Assembly (NCBI RefSeq): GCF_002994745.2
Contig: NC_037091.1
Location: 34,660,612 to 34,724,611, forward strand
Direction of reading: 5' to 3'
Source of the DNA: Rosa chinensis
Taxonomy: Eukaryota > Streptophyta > Magnoliopsida > Rosales > Rosaceae
DNA: 64,000 nucleotides
Each line of letters begins with the position of its first letter. Position 1 is the stretch's first letter. Shown in pieces: positions 37,951-47,832 of this stretch. A program made the position numbers and the translations under genes. Under the pieces are notes generated by a model. That model saw only the letters and a program-made list of their open reading frames with translations, searched no databases and had not been told where the DNA came from.

Positions 37951-40233
37951 AGGGAGCTCAAACTGCTTCTCTTTTGTAGGTTATCGAAGATGAAGGCATG
38001 AGTGATGGTGATAAGGTCGTCGAAGATGAAGGCATGAGTGATGGTGATAACCAAGTGTGCAACATCCCTTTTGCTTATCTACTGCTCTCTTTCTCTCTTT
38101 TTTTTTTGTCCAGATGGTCTCTCTTTTTTTTTTTTTGATGACGTTCCTTTCCTGCAGGCCTTTAAAAACGGCAGTGTGAGCAATGACAACCAGGTATGTC
38201 CCAGCTATTCCTTTTCCTCTTTATTGTGTTTGTCACATGCATGGAGATTCTTTGGCTCACAAAGTACATTCCTCTTAGGTTGATGCGGGATTTGAGCCTT
38301 TGCAACATAGTCCGAGTGAAAGTGAGAATAATGATCAGGTAGCTTGCTCATTTGGAACTAAAAATTTTTTGCATTAGCATGCTGTTGTGTTTTTTTTTTG
38401 AATCGGAGCTTTTCATCTGCCTGCTGCCACTTTCATGCATGTTTATTAGATCTTTAGCTTAAGACAATAGTATGAAAGAGTAGATAAGTGAGTAATATTA
38501 ACATGGAGATCGGATAGTTAAATAGGTTGATGTGCGTGTATCTGTATTGTAGTATGCATAAGCATGTTTACTAAACAACAAAAAAGGGTATTTGAATGGA
38601 ATGAAATGCTTGGTGATTCAAAATCAATGTTTGGTTACTATAACTGGAGAGTGGAAGTACCGTGTTTGTTTGCTAAATTATTCGTGAAACAAAATAAGGA
38701 GATCATGTAGTCAAACAATTAACAGCAGTAAAACTAAATGAAACGTAATATACAAATTGATAACGTGTGTATTAGTTATGTGAAGTGTGTGTCATGTAGT
38801 GTAGTAAGCATGACTTTTGTGTTAAGAATGATGATAAAATGCCTGCAGCTTTGTGTGAAAAATGACATAAGAGTGATGAAAAGAATAGGGGAAACGTATA
38901 ATTGAAAGCTCAAAGGGGTTATTTGCTGCCGGGAACAGCAGTAGGAGTAGTATTCGTGAGAAAGTAAAAGAAATAAAATGTGGTACGAAAAGTCATGAGT
39001 ACTAAATAAATTTGCAAGTAGGATGAGTAAGTTTTTAGGTAGAATAATGCATATGTAATAAAATAGAAAAGAAAGAGAGCAAAATTGGAATGAGATGCAC
39101 CTTTTGCTATGATTCTGATTATTTGCTTGGAGTAACAGATCAGGAAATCACTTCCTTCTCTTGAGGTATGTTGTATTACTCATGCGTCTGTTTTTTTTTT
39201 ATCTTGCTTGCGAAGTGTGCTTGAATATTAAGGACAGATTTTTTTTTATAATCATGCAGCATGATATTGAAGTATTTATGCTTTCCAGCCGCTGTAGTTC
39301 GTGATAATACTGCTTTTAATACTGCTGCTGTTACATGAGTTTTGCCCCTTTGATGATGTGAAATGTGAAAGGCATGTAACATTTTGCAGAATCATATATT
39401 TTCCTTTTCTTACGACTTCCTCCCTCCCCCTTTTTTTTTAGGAGCAGGGTCATCCTTCGGATGTTGGTAAGAGTAATGACGAGGTTGGTCATGACACGGC
39501 AGTACATGCCTTAGTTGAGTCTGATAAGCACACTCCGGGGGTTGATAAGGTGACTGTCATTCAAACTCAAAGCCTTGGCCCAAGCTTGCCTGCTAAAGGG
39601 TCAACTAGTGAGTGGGCGACCCATATGGACAACTTTATGATTCGATTTGCTTCTGAAGAGGAGTCTGCTCTAAGCATGGCTGACGTTACACCAGTGTTGA
39701 GCGGAGACACCGCTGTTTTTGCGGGTATGAAAATTCCTTCAGAGTTAGTGGGTCCCTTGGCTAGATTTGCTGAGAGATATAGCGGTGGAGATATCTTTAG
39801 CTTAATTGATCGAGACTATACTTCAAGGAAGAAGTGTGAGTTGATTAAGGAACTTGGCATGATGTTGTACAGCATGGAAGTTTGCCAGATAAAAGATGGA
39901 GAAGTATTCCTCATTTGGAGAGACGCCTGTCGTGATTTCATGGGGGCAGGTCTTAATGTTGGCTTCCTGTTGGATTCCTTAAAACAAGGTGCAAAGCATT
40001 TCTTTGGTTATATGATGAGGTCTGAAGGATCAGAGAACCAGTATGTTAAAGTTCAAGGTCTGCAGGAGATGGTTTCGCAAACCAAGAAGGAGCTTGCACA
40101 TCTTCAAGGAGAGTTGCGCAAGGCTCAAGATGATCTGAGTTTCAGTTTGCGTGACGTTCCTGTGCCTGCTATGGAGTGTGTACTAGAATCTTCTTGGAAG
40201 GATGACAATCACTTCTTTCATTATTTATATTAG
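35686..40233 (+). CDS. Plant mobile domain (aminotransferase-like) protein, antisense to the host retrotransposon
   Basis: Start is the ATG at 35686 (MAPEVCSLVDHHF), just after a splice acceptor. Exons: 35686-37843, 37980-38054, 38158-38193, 38279-38338, 39139-39165, 39442-40233. The first 450 residues are a plant mobile domain: FEYPCGLVTGWPQWVDHEL, RWNPHTHTFVCEWGEFTPTL, EDVLNIMRLPITG, YCLEAMLSLWLTKFVF, GPMFLGHVYRLLDHI. A basic, Ser-rich middle follows (KKRSSTPRAGG, PLRRSNRVKSKSSPSPRG), then short acidic exons ending in DNQ or NDQ, and a C-terminal coiled coil (VQGLQEMVSQTKKELAHLQG). MAIN/MAIL1 of this family act in transposon silencing and genome stability; relatives sit in transposons. One defect: an 8-T run at 37145-37152 is one base too long for the frame. 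Six exons with good splice sites argue for a real transcription unit. Confidence 0.82.
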
Positions 40234-40514
40234 GATTTGGGTTTATACTGCTTTGTAGTATGAATGCAGCTTTTGCTTAAATTGAGCGTTCATGTATGGA
40301 AGCTTACTCAGTAGGACTAAACTTCGCAGCATGTATGAATACCTATCTTTATTTATTTTTGAAGATTGTTCTGATGATATTGCATGTCTTGCTTGTCATT
40401 CTTTTTTTTTTCTCTTTCGTTTTGGAAAGGTTGGAGCTAAACCTTGAATAGTATTTTGTTTACTGCCGGAATTGTATTATTGCCTTGCTGCTGGGATTTC
40501 AGGCTAGCGTTGAC

Positions 40515-40546
<32 letters not shown>

Positions 40547-40825
40547 GGCTCACGCTAGCCCCCTTGTATAGATTCACGAAGTCTTCAGTTAGAGCATCTC
40601 GGTTTTGGCAAATGAGGTAAGGCAATGGTGAATATATTCAGAAACACCTCTTCATTTCACATTGCAAACTTCTTAATACAGATTTAGGTATCACCATGAT
40701 GACGTACCTTACAAAAGCTTCTGAATGATAAAACAGAAGATGCGTCTTGCAAGTGACTTACAGAGATTGATAGAGGTATTTTCTTGGAAAGGAAAATAAA
40801 TGATAAGATAGGGACCCTCATGTAT

Positions 40826-40991
40826 TAAGGTCTAGCAGTAGTAAGACTTGAGCCATTTGCCATTGATGGGATCAGTCAGTTCACCACTATTAGCATGAAC
40901 AAGAAGGTAATAACCGCTGATGTGAGACTCCTTAACGACAAATGGTCCCTCCCACTGAGCTGCGAACTTAGAGGGGCCAGGCATCTGTCTT
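40826..40991 (-). pseudogene. C-terminal tail of integrase
   Basis: The minus strand reads VRRQMPGPSKFAAQWEGPFV, then YYLLVHANSGELTDPINGKW and LKSYYC before a stop. This is the end of a Ty3/gypsy integrase (the WEGPF region close to the polyprotein C terminus). It abuts the protease frame directly but in another frame, so RT, RNase H and the integrase core were lost in one internal deletion. Confidence 0.75.
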
Positions 40992-40992
40992 C

Positions 40993-41868
40993 TTACCCAG
41001 TCAGTGGTTCATCATAAAATTGTGCCTCAGCGTGATGACTTTCTGACCGGTGGAACAGTACTTGATTTCCTGGCAACCTGACAGGCTTGCGTCCAATCCT
41101 CCCCTTAACACACTGGTGGTAAGTGGAAGGTACGAGCTTATGCTTGTTCAACCACGGGCGTCCCAGTAGCGCGTGGTAACTAGTGTCAGCATCAACAACA
41201 TAGAATCTGGTAAGAGACTGAATTGGTCCAACCTTGAGGTTTAGTAGTATGTATCCTACAGCCTGCTCACTTCCATTTGCAAATCCGGTAATTGCCATGT
41301 TTGCCTTCACAATTTTAGTCAGAGAAATTCCAGCGGCATTGAGCACTTGAAGAGATATAATGTTCAAGGAAGACCCTGTGTCTACCAAGGCTCTTCTCAC
41401 GAATACACCATTGACTTGTGCTTCCAAATAGAGTGGCCTCCGGTGATCTGGATAAGAAACCTCCATATCATTATCGGTAAACACAATAGCATTGTCACCT
41501 TCTAGTAAGCTCCTGCCCCTTTGTGTCTCAGTCCCGGCAGCAAAACATTGAGGGCCAAATGCTTCAGATACGTCCATCAGGGCTTCAGCAACAGCTTGCC
41601 TAGCTTGGGGCCCATACTCCAGCTGATCAAAGAGTGACTTGAACTTGGGGTTTTGCTGAAGAACTTGTGCAGCAGTAGGCTTAGTACGTTGCATCACATC
41701 AGTTTCCACAACATCCTCTTCTACCTCAGTAACATGATAGACCTGATCCATCGTGTTCACAAAACTCCGACCATCACTAGTTCTCATTCGCCCCTCCATA
41801 GTTAAGCTGCACTTATCATGAGAGAACCACGGATTGTCATGGGGCCTTGATATTTGCTCAATGCCCAT
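40993..41868 (-). CDS. Retrotransposon aspartic protease region
   Basis: A frame of 291 codons. The catalytic DTGSS motif is in VNGVFVRRALVDTGSSLNII, followed by ITGFANGSEQAVGYILLNLK and YHALLGRPWLNKHKLVPSTY, the usual order in Ty3/gypsy proteases. The N-terminal half (CFAAGTETQ, SLFDQLEYGPQARQAVAEAL) is linker. It ends at a stop created where the downstream polymerase was deleted. Confidence 0.88.
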   Translation of the reverse strand: MGIEQISRPHDNPWFSHDKCSLTMEGRMRTSDGRSFVNTMDQVYHVTEVEEDVVETDVMQRTKPTAAQVLQQNPKFKSLFDQLEYGPQARQAVAEALMDVSEAFGPQCFAAGTETQRGRSLLEGDNAIVFTDNDMEVSYPDHRRPLYLEAQVNGVFVRRALVDTGSSLNIISLQVLNAAGISLTKIVKANMAITGFANGSEQAVGYILLNLKVGPIQSLTRFYVVDADTSYHALLGRPWLNKHKLVPSTYHQCVKGRIGRKPVRLPGNQVLFHRSESHHAEAQFYDEPLTG

Positions 41869-41892
41869 GATCCATTATCCTGATGCGTGGTA

Positions 41893-42971
41893 TCATCTCC
41901 TACGCCAGTGACAACAGAGCATGCCCCCTTTTCCATGCCGTTTTGGCAATGGATCATCGTCTATAGCTTGCTTCTTTGATGGGAGCTCGAGAGTACCTTC
42001 ATCAATCTTTGCATGAAGGATCCTTCGCAAGGTTTGACAGGCAGGGGTAGGATGTCCCACTATTTGGTGATAACGGCAGTAGCGTGGATTTTTCTTATCT
42101 TCCCTGGTGGGAGGCTTTTCTCGTTGCACGGGCTTGATCACTCCATCAATGATTCTTCATCCTTTTCATCATAGCAATCCAAAGCTAAATCACGAAAGTG
42201 ACGAACAAAATCCACCAGGTTTTCTCCCGTCCTTTGACGAGTGTTGTTTAGTTGTGCAATGGTCACCCTTTCCTCATATTGGAAGTATTTCCTACAGAAC
42301 TTGCCTGCCATTTCGTCCCAGTTTCTAACAGAACCGGGAGCCAGGGTGGTGTACCAAGTATATGCACGATCAGTGAGGGTTTTGGAGAACTCCCTCAGCC
42401 TGAGATTATGATTGCTAGCGTGAGGGCCAAGAGCGTCGATAAATCGACTAATATGCTCTTTTGGGCTGCCTTTTCTCCCATCGAAAAGAGTAAAAGTGGG
42501 TGTTTCATAATTTTTGGGGTAGGATAAATGCATTATGCTTGAAGGATAAGGGGGTTGAGGAGCATACTTCCAGTCTTCAGAGCCACGACGCAGCTCTTTT
42601 TCCAGTATGGCAACAACATCATCTTGGGTAACAAAAGAAGGTGCCTTCTGATTGTCTGATGCTTTCGCGGCAGAGTCCTCATGGGAAACCTTCTGTGGTT
42701 GCTCTCCATCATTTGGTTGCTCAAGCTGCTTTGTTGCCGAGATTGTGTCGACCAATTGTTTCATAGTGTCGACCATCTCCTTTTGAGCCCTACCGAAAGC
42801 GCTGAGAATGTGTGCCAAGCCTGTAGGAGTGATTTCCTCCTCCTCTTGCCTCTCCTCTTGATCTTGTTGCTCTTCATGCCTGGAAATAGAATCAACATGC
42901 TCTTCTTCTTCTTGGGAAGGCATGCTGCTGTTATTCCTCTTCCTTCGCGGTGGAGCCATCTCACAGGTCAC
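41893..42971 (-). CDS. Retrotransposon gag, with a break before the zinc-knuckle part
   Basis: The first frame (42971-42138) has a charged N terminus (PSQEEEEHVDSISRHEEQQD) and the retrotransposon gag core (FDGRKGSPKEHISRFIDALG, LTDRAYTWYTTLAPGSVRNW, GKFCRKYFQYEERVTIAQLN, DLALDCYDEKDEESLME). The likely start is the ATG at 42959 (MAPPRRKRN). A second frame (42141-41893) overlaps its stop by four bases and has the nucleocapsid-like KKNPRYCRYHQIVGHPTPAC. The join suggests an internal deletion between the two parts, leaving the second out of frame. Confidence 0.85.
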
Positions 42972-42977
42972 AGCCTA

Positions 42978-43000
42978 GTCCCCAGTGAAGTCGCCAAAAA
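42978..43000 (-). other. Primer-binding site of the 11.5-kb retrotransposon
   Basis: Minus strand TTTTTGGCGACTTCACTGGG directly abuts the LTR. The TGGCGACT...CTGGGG form is that of tRNA-primed Tat/Ogre-type elements. It fixes the minus orientation. Confidence 0.75.
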
Positions 43001-44301
43001 TGTGAGGGTGAATTTGTGACTTTGACTTTTTGCAGCAAGACCCTCCTAGTTGTGCGAGACTATGCCCAAAGTCGTTCAATGGTTGTCCCAAGAACAACTT
43101 CGTTGTGACCTGTTAAATGTAACAGCAGCTACTTGGCTTGACGATAACAGCAGCTACTTGGCCTGATGATAACAGCAGCTACTTGGCAGCGATTTAGACT
43201 TGAGCTCATAAGAACAGGGCTTATAGGCAGGAAAGGTGTGGGAGCTAGATGCATGAGAGTTTAGCAGAGAGAGAGAGAGAGTTCCGGCAACAACATGATT
43301 CTGGGTTTTGGGTTGAGGTTGTTTGAATATTGATGGTTAGATTATCAGAGATGAAGCTTGATCTCTTGCTTGATGTTTTTTGGGTGTTGTGGCTTGGTTT
43401 TCTATGGCAACAAACCCGCCCTTTATAGCGGCGATCGAGAGGAAGGGTTTGCACCAAGAACCAGAGGCTTTGAAAGGGTATTCTTGATTTTGATGGGATC
43501 ATTCTAAGACCTTCAGCTCTTGTTTTCCCTATGAAATCAAAAGAGTGAAAACCTGCTTTGGTCATGTGGGTAAAGACTGGTGGTGCAGGTACAGGGAGGC
43601 GATGGAAATCCCAGATTTCATGCTGCCGTGATTTCTGAGAGGCCATAATCCCTTGATTTGTGCTATTGTAAATTGTGATTGCAAACATCTAAGTTTTATC
43701 GGAAATTGGGGCAGGATTTTGGAGGATGAGAGTTGAGAGACTTTTGTATAGACTTGGGGTTCTTACCCGAAAAAGGACGGAGTAGTGATCCCAGCAGCAA
43801 CTCGATGGAACGACATTCCTGATTTGGAGAAGACGACTCCAACGTCCTTCTCGGGCTATGGGTTCTAATGTTGTGGTCTTTGGGTAAGGAATGGCTTTAG
43901 TGGGCTCTAAGTCTTGTTGGGCTTGTTTTTCATCTCTCTGCTAGCCCATATTAAGATATTGGCCCTCGAAGCGTGAATTTTGGTTCCCAAGTCCAAAATT
44001 ACCGATGGGCCTTATCATAATGATGGGCCTCGCATGATCCGTTACCTTCCACACCATATCCCACCATATGAGCCCCAAACGTAGCTTGGGCCTACGTGTA
44101 TCGCGTGATAAATAAGCATGTTGGTCGATTTAGAAATCCCCTGTCAATCGTTTGAATGTTTAGGCATCTCGTATCGCTTGTTGAATAAAGAATTCTCTCA
44201 CCGAAGAATGGGCTTGCTTGAAGACCCAATGAGGTTGATGACTCGTTCCTTTTGCCTGTCACTTAGTCAAATTCGAACTTGTGGAAATTTGGGTATCAAC
44301 A
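43001..44301 (-). repeat. LTR (upstream, promoter-bearing in the element's orientation)
   Basis: 1301 bp. On the minus strand it begins TGTTGATACCCAAATTTC (44301) and ends CCCTCACA (43001). Compared with the other LTR I see a G/T and a C/T difference and one missing 25-bp unit. Confidence 0.93.
43421..43427 (-). promoter_or_regulatory. TATA box in the upstream LTR
   Basis: Minus strand GCTATAAAGGGCGGG (TATAAAG at these positions), about 430 bp before the inner end of the LTR. This is a sensible U3/R position for gag-pol transcription. Confidence 0.55.
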
Positions 44302-45520
44302 AATTTATATCATAATATCTCATAAGATATTAATAAAATATTAAAATAGCATGATCTACATGAAGAGTATCACCAAAAATAAAATTACGAAGACCGCCTC
44401 TTAGATTTCTGCACAAAAGTAATATTAGAAATCTTTAATATATTTAATATTTTATATTTTAAAAAAATAATAATATATTAATAAAAATTAATATTTTTTT
44501 ATTACTAAAACGGGTCGGATTATTAAAGGATCGGATCGACTTAAATCCAAATCCGATCCGTTTATTAAACGGGTTAACGGATTCGGATCATTAACGGATC
44601 AACGGATCAAAATGTTCGATCCAAACCCGTTTAATAGCTACGGATCTGGAGCAGGTCCGGATCAAAATCCGGTCCATTTACAGGTCTACTAGTGGGGAAT
44701 GATTGTAATCTTTCTATTTATAGAAGCAATTTTGTTTATTTCCTTGCAGTATAGTTCTGGTGTAACTTTGTGAAAAAATGTCAATTGTGGTTTCATGTTT
44801 ATTTATGTACCCCTTGTCTTGGAAAAGAGAAATTGAGGGTGGATCTAAGAAAATAATGTAGGTTCAAAGATAGAATTAGGTTTATTTTGAATAGTTTAAT
44901 TAATAATATTTGGAATTAGGACTGCACTATCAGGCTTTAATTACCATAGAAGATCACTTGGAAGCACAAGAAAATGTGGGCATACCTAAGCATAATAATC
45001 ACAGCCACTGGATTGCAAAGAATTGCATGAAGATTCAGCATTCTCAACTCAATGCCTTTTTCGTGCTGTACTTACCTTTTTTATGCTTACAAGAGAATTA
45101 CTCTTTATATTAGTAAAGCACTGTCATTGAATTCAAGTGTTCTGCATCTCGAATTGAGATTAGACATGAAGTTGCCCTGCTCTTTGCTAGCTTCTTGTTG
45201 TTTTCTTATTTTTGTTTGGATTTATATCCTAGTGTTTGGAATTTGTTTCAGGAATCAGGCCTCATGCTGTTAAAAAAAGGACTCCTTGTGTCCCGGTTTC
45301 TTCTTATGATAAAGATAACGGCAAAAAGTACTTTTCACTGGCCAGGCAAGGTATAAAAACCAGTACAGATGGTAGTGATGTTAACATGTCTCAGGAGTTG
45401 GCGTTTTCATTGACTGAACCCTCACATAGAGGTAGTTCTCCCCAAGTTTCCAGGACGCCCAAGTCTAAAGGCATGCAGTACTCCATTGCCATTTCAGAAT
45501 GGCGAAATGATTTCCAGTAA

Positions 45521-46158
45521 TTTTATTACTTAAAAGACTCTGTGCTTTTGTAATTTTATTACTTAATCCCTCGTTTTGTAGTTAGTTTGTGATTTGTCTG
45601 ATGCGTTAGGCTGTGCTCTAAATCCAGAAAATCAGATCATGATGAAATTGTGGAGAAGATGAAGCTAAGCCAAACTGGACTTTTGGGCCCGAAAAACCGA
45701 GAGGACCGGCCGGTTCATTCACGGTCAGGACCTTTCCGGTTCTTAAGACTGAAAAATGTGATTTGAGCCCGGCCCGTTCAATTCGGGCTCGGTCCCGGGA
45801 CTTGCAAATATCACGTGGGGCTGGGACCGTGCCCAAGCCTACCTAATTAGATGAAGTATATTTTAGGTTCGTGAGAGAAGCTTATGCTCAAGTGCTCAAC
45901 CAATGCTGCTACTGCAGCTCTCTGCGTGCCGCTAGTTTCATCTAGTTATGCTTTTGTTGGTGCTTATATCCCCCACGATTTCTTTTTTTTTTCTGTCTCT
46001 TGTTGTGAAAACTAGTCTCTGACGAATATTTAAACTTTGAGAACGAAGATCCAAGGGCAAATATTTGGACTTGTTTTATTCATTTTATTTGGTAGTGTAT
46101 GTAGTTATCTATTGAACTGAACAAGTTTAACAACAAGGATAGCTAGCTAGCTGAAATT
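45521..46158. other. Unrelated DNA after the ALY-like truncation
   Basis: ALY similarity is lost by about 45520. Positions 45640-45840 are GC-rich with a right end (inverted: TAGGCTTGGGCACGG) like a hAT terminus, but I found no matching duplication. The remainder is AT-rich and featureless. Confidence 0.4.
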
Positions 46159-46163
46159 AAACA

Positions 46164-47832
46164 TGTTGGTGCCAATTTCGGCATCAACGAGTCAACGGAA
46201 GTTCCGTTGAAATCCAAGTGTAAAGTGGTGGGGCTGTTTTCTTCAAGTGGGCCTATCTTTTCCTTCGATTAGTTTGACTACGTGAGTAGCCCTGGTCGTG
46301 CACTTGTGACTGAAGGTATGGCCTCGGGCTTCCTTCACCTGATGTTGGGTCTCCAAGCTACCTTGTTTGGTGAAACTGGTAGTCTCGTCTTGGACTTCTT
46401 TCACCTGATGTTGGGCTCCCAAGCTCCTTGTTGGGTGAAACTGATAGTCTCGTCTCGGACTTCCTTCACCTGATGTTGGGCTTCCTCCATCTGATGTTGG
46501 GCTTCCAAGCTCCTTTCTTAGGTGGAACTGATGGCCTCACGTCTGGCTTCCTCCACCTGATGTTGGGCTCCCAAGCTCCTTGTTGGGTGAAACTAATAGT
46601 CTCGTCTCGGACTTCCTTCACCTGATGTTGGGCTTCCTCCACCTGATGTTGGGCTCCCAAGCTCCTTGTTGGGTGAAACTGATAGTCTCATCTCGGACTT
46701 CCTTCACCTAATGTTGGGCTTCCAAGCTCCTTTCTTGGGCGGAACTGATGGCCTCACGTCGGGCTTCCTCCACCTGATGTTGGGCTCCCAAGCTCCTTGT
46801 TGGGTGAAACTGATGGTCTCGTCTCGGACTTCCTTCACCTGATGTTGGGCTTCCACCACCTCGAGTTGGCGGAGCTCTATGGAAATGACCATTTTGGCAT
46901 AGCTTTCGGAGAGAAGAGAAAGTTGAAGTCCTAGGTGGGGTAGTAGGGTAAGATCTTGGATGTGGGGTTTATCTTCTCTCTATAGGGTTGACTGGTCGAT
47001 TCAACATGGTGCTGGCCCGTCAGGCTCCGATGATCAAATCAGAAAGTGAGAAGGAGGAGAAGTCTTGTTGGTATTTTTGGAAAGTGATTGCGAGACCCCG
47101 AATGAAGGAAGAGTCCTTCTTTTTATAGGGCTTGGAGGTGGTTGAGGTACACTGTTGGAGTATGGGCTTGGCCCCGAAAATAAGGGTGTCAGCTCTTTTT
47201 CTGACATGCCATCAGCATGGGTTTGGTTGAGTGGGTGGCAGAGTGGGTGACAGATGTCACCATTTTATGGTCTCTTCTAATCACATCATCTTCAACCCAC
47301 GTTCGTGGCCATGCTGGTCATGGGATTGTGACACTTGTCCAATTAGGTAAGATTTGCTTCTTGATTGGTGCTCCATGTCTTATCATGACGATTACATATG
47401 CGTGAGCTTGGAGGTCGAGGCTTTAGCCTTGGAGCTCGTGGTCATGATCCTTAGAGGTCGAGGCTTCTAAGCTTGGGGGTCGAACTCTTGGTCTTGGGGG
47501 TTGAGACTCTTGGTTCCTTTGGATTGTGCTATTCTAGTAGTGAGGTGGTGATATGCTTTTGCCTTGCCATCCAAGATGGTGAGTCAATCACATGGTGACC
47601 GTCCAAGACTTAAGAGGTAGAGATCCAAGGTTGAAGACTTGGAGTACCAAAGTGAGGCATCTCACTAGTCATGATTATTTCCATCTTAGGGTTATCTTTT
47701 CTTTCTCGATGAAAGGTTTAAGTGTGTTGAAAGGTCAGAGTCCTACGTGGACTCTTTGACATTTCAACGCGTACCGCGTGGAATGGGTTGAAAAGTCAAA
47801 AGTATTTGTCGAACCAAATTATGACATCAACA
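46164..47832 (-). repeat. LTR of the LARD-like element (left)
   Basis: 1669 bp, TGTTGGTGCC...GACATCAACA on the plus strand. Positions 46320-46860 are a minisatellite of CACCTGATGTTGGGC-containing units joined to CAAGCTCCTTGTTGGGTG and CAAGCTCCTTTCTTGGG blocks. Confidence 0.9.

Larger units (their letters stand above)
32819..44301 (-). mobile_element. Young Ty3/gypsy (Tat/Ogre-like) LTR retrotransposon with an antisense PMD gene
   Basis: Two LTRs (32819-34144 and 43001-44301) in the same orientation, with target duplication AATTT at 32814-32818 and 44302-44306. On the minus strand LTRs run TGTTGATACCC...CCCTCACA. A primer-binding site TTTTTGGCGACTTCACTGGG lies directly next to the LTR at 43000, of the type seen in Ogre/Tat elements (memory). 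A purine tract (AAGGGGGCTAA) abuts the other LTR at 34145. Gag and protease are minus-strand; RT, RNase H and most of integrase are missing. The rest of the interior is a plus-strand, multi-exon PMD gene. By eye the LTRs differ by two substitutions and one 25-bp repeat unit. Confidence 0.9.
32602..44688. mobile_element. hAT-like element at the ALY exon-5 donor, hosting an LTR retrotransposon
   Basis: The left end is TAGGCTTGTAAATGGACCGG and the inverted right end is TAGACCTGTAAATGGACCGG. Flanks are ACTGGTGG (32594-32601) and ACTAGTGG (44688-44695), 8 bp with one difference; the right boundary is uncertain by one base. Without the LTR element it is about 600 bp, with GGATCCG-type internal motifs in inverted arms. 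It lies over the exon-5 splice donor (ACTG|GTGG). Confidence 0.75.
26007..45520 (+). pseudogene. ALY: ALWAYS EARLY (LIN9/Mip130-like) gene copy, split by transposons and truncated
   Basis: Exons read in order: 26007-26111 (MGPVRKTRGVNKRFPYINEV), 26772-26815 plus 29225-29279 (KRKLSDMLGPQWTT, then EELKHFYGGYRKYGRDWKK), 31045-31095 (VALVVRHRSEALYTMNR), 31682-31765 ([19 protein letters not shown]), 32411-32597 (RSDSEQESIDDAGTSRKPRK, SQSRSIASDGCLSLLKNRRT) and 45252-45520 (GIRPHAVKKRTPCVPVSSYD, LTEPSHRGSSPQVSRTPKSK). These follow the SANT/Myb-like N-terminal half of plant ALY proteins, subunits of a MuvB/DREAM-type chromatin complex. All introns keep frame. Damage: a solo LTR inside exon 2; four residues missing after RHRS compared with my memory of the family; and, after RTPKSKGMQ, a one-base shift (the next frame reads TPLPFQNGEMISS). 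The DIRP and C-terminal regions are absent before unrelated DNA begins. Confidence 0.85.

Noticed and set aside
42107..43019. Plus-strand frames of 73-112 codons
   Set aside because: Antisense shadows of the gag gene.
45608..45840. Second hAT-like element (TAGGCTG... to ...CAAGCCTA)
   Set aside because: The presumed ends look right, but the flanks show no 8-bp duplication and the arms do not pair; left as unassigned.
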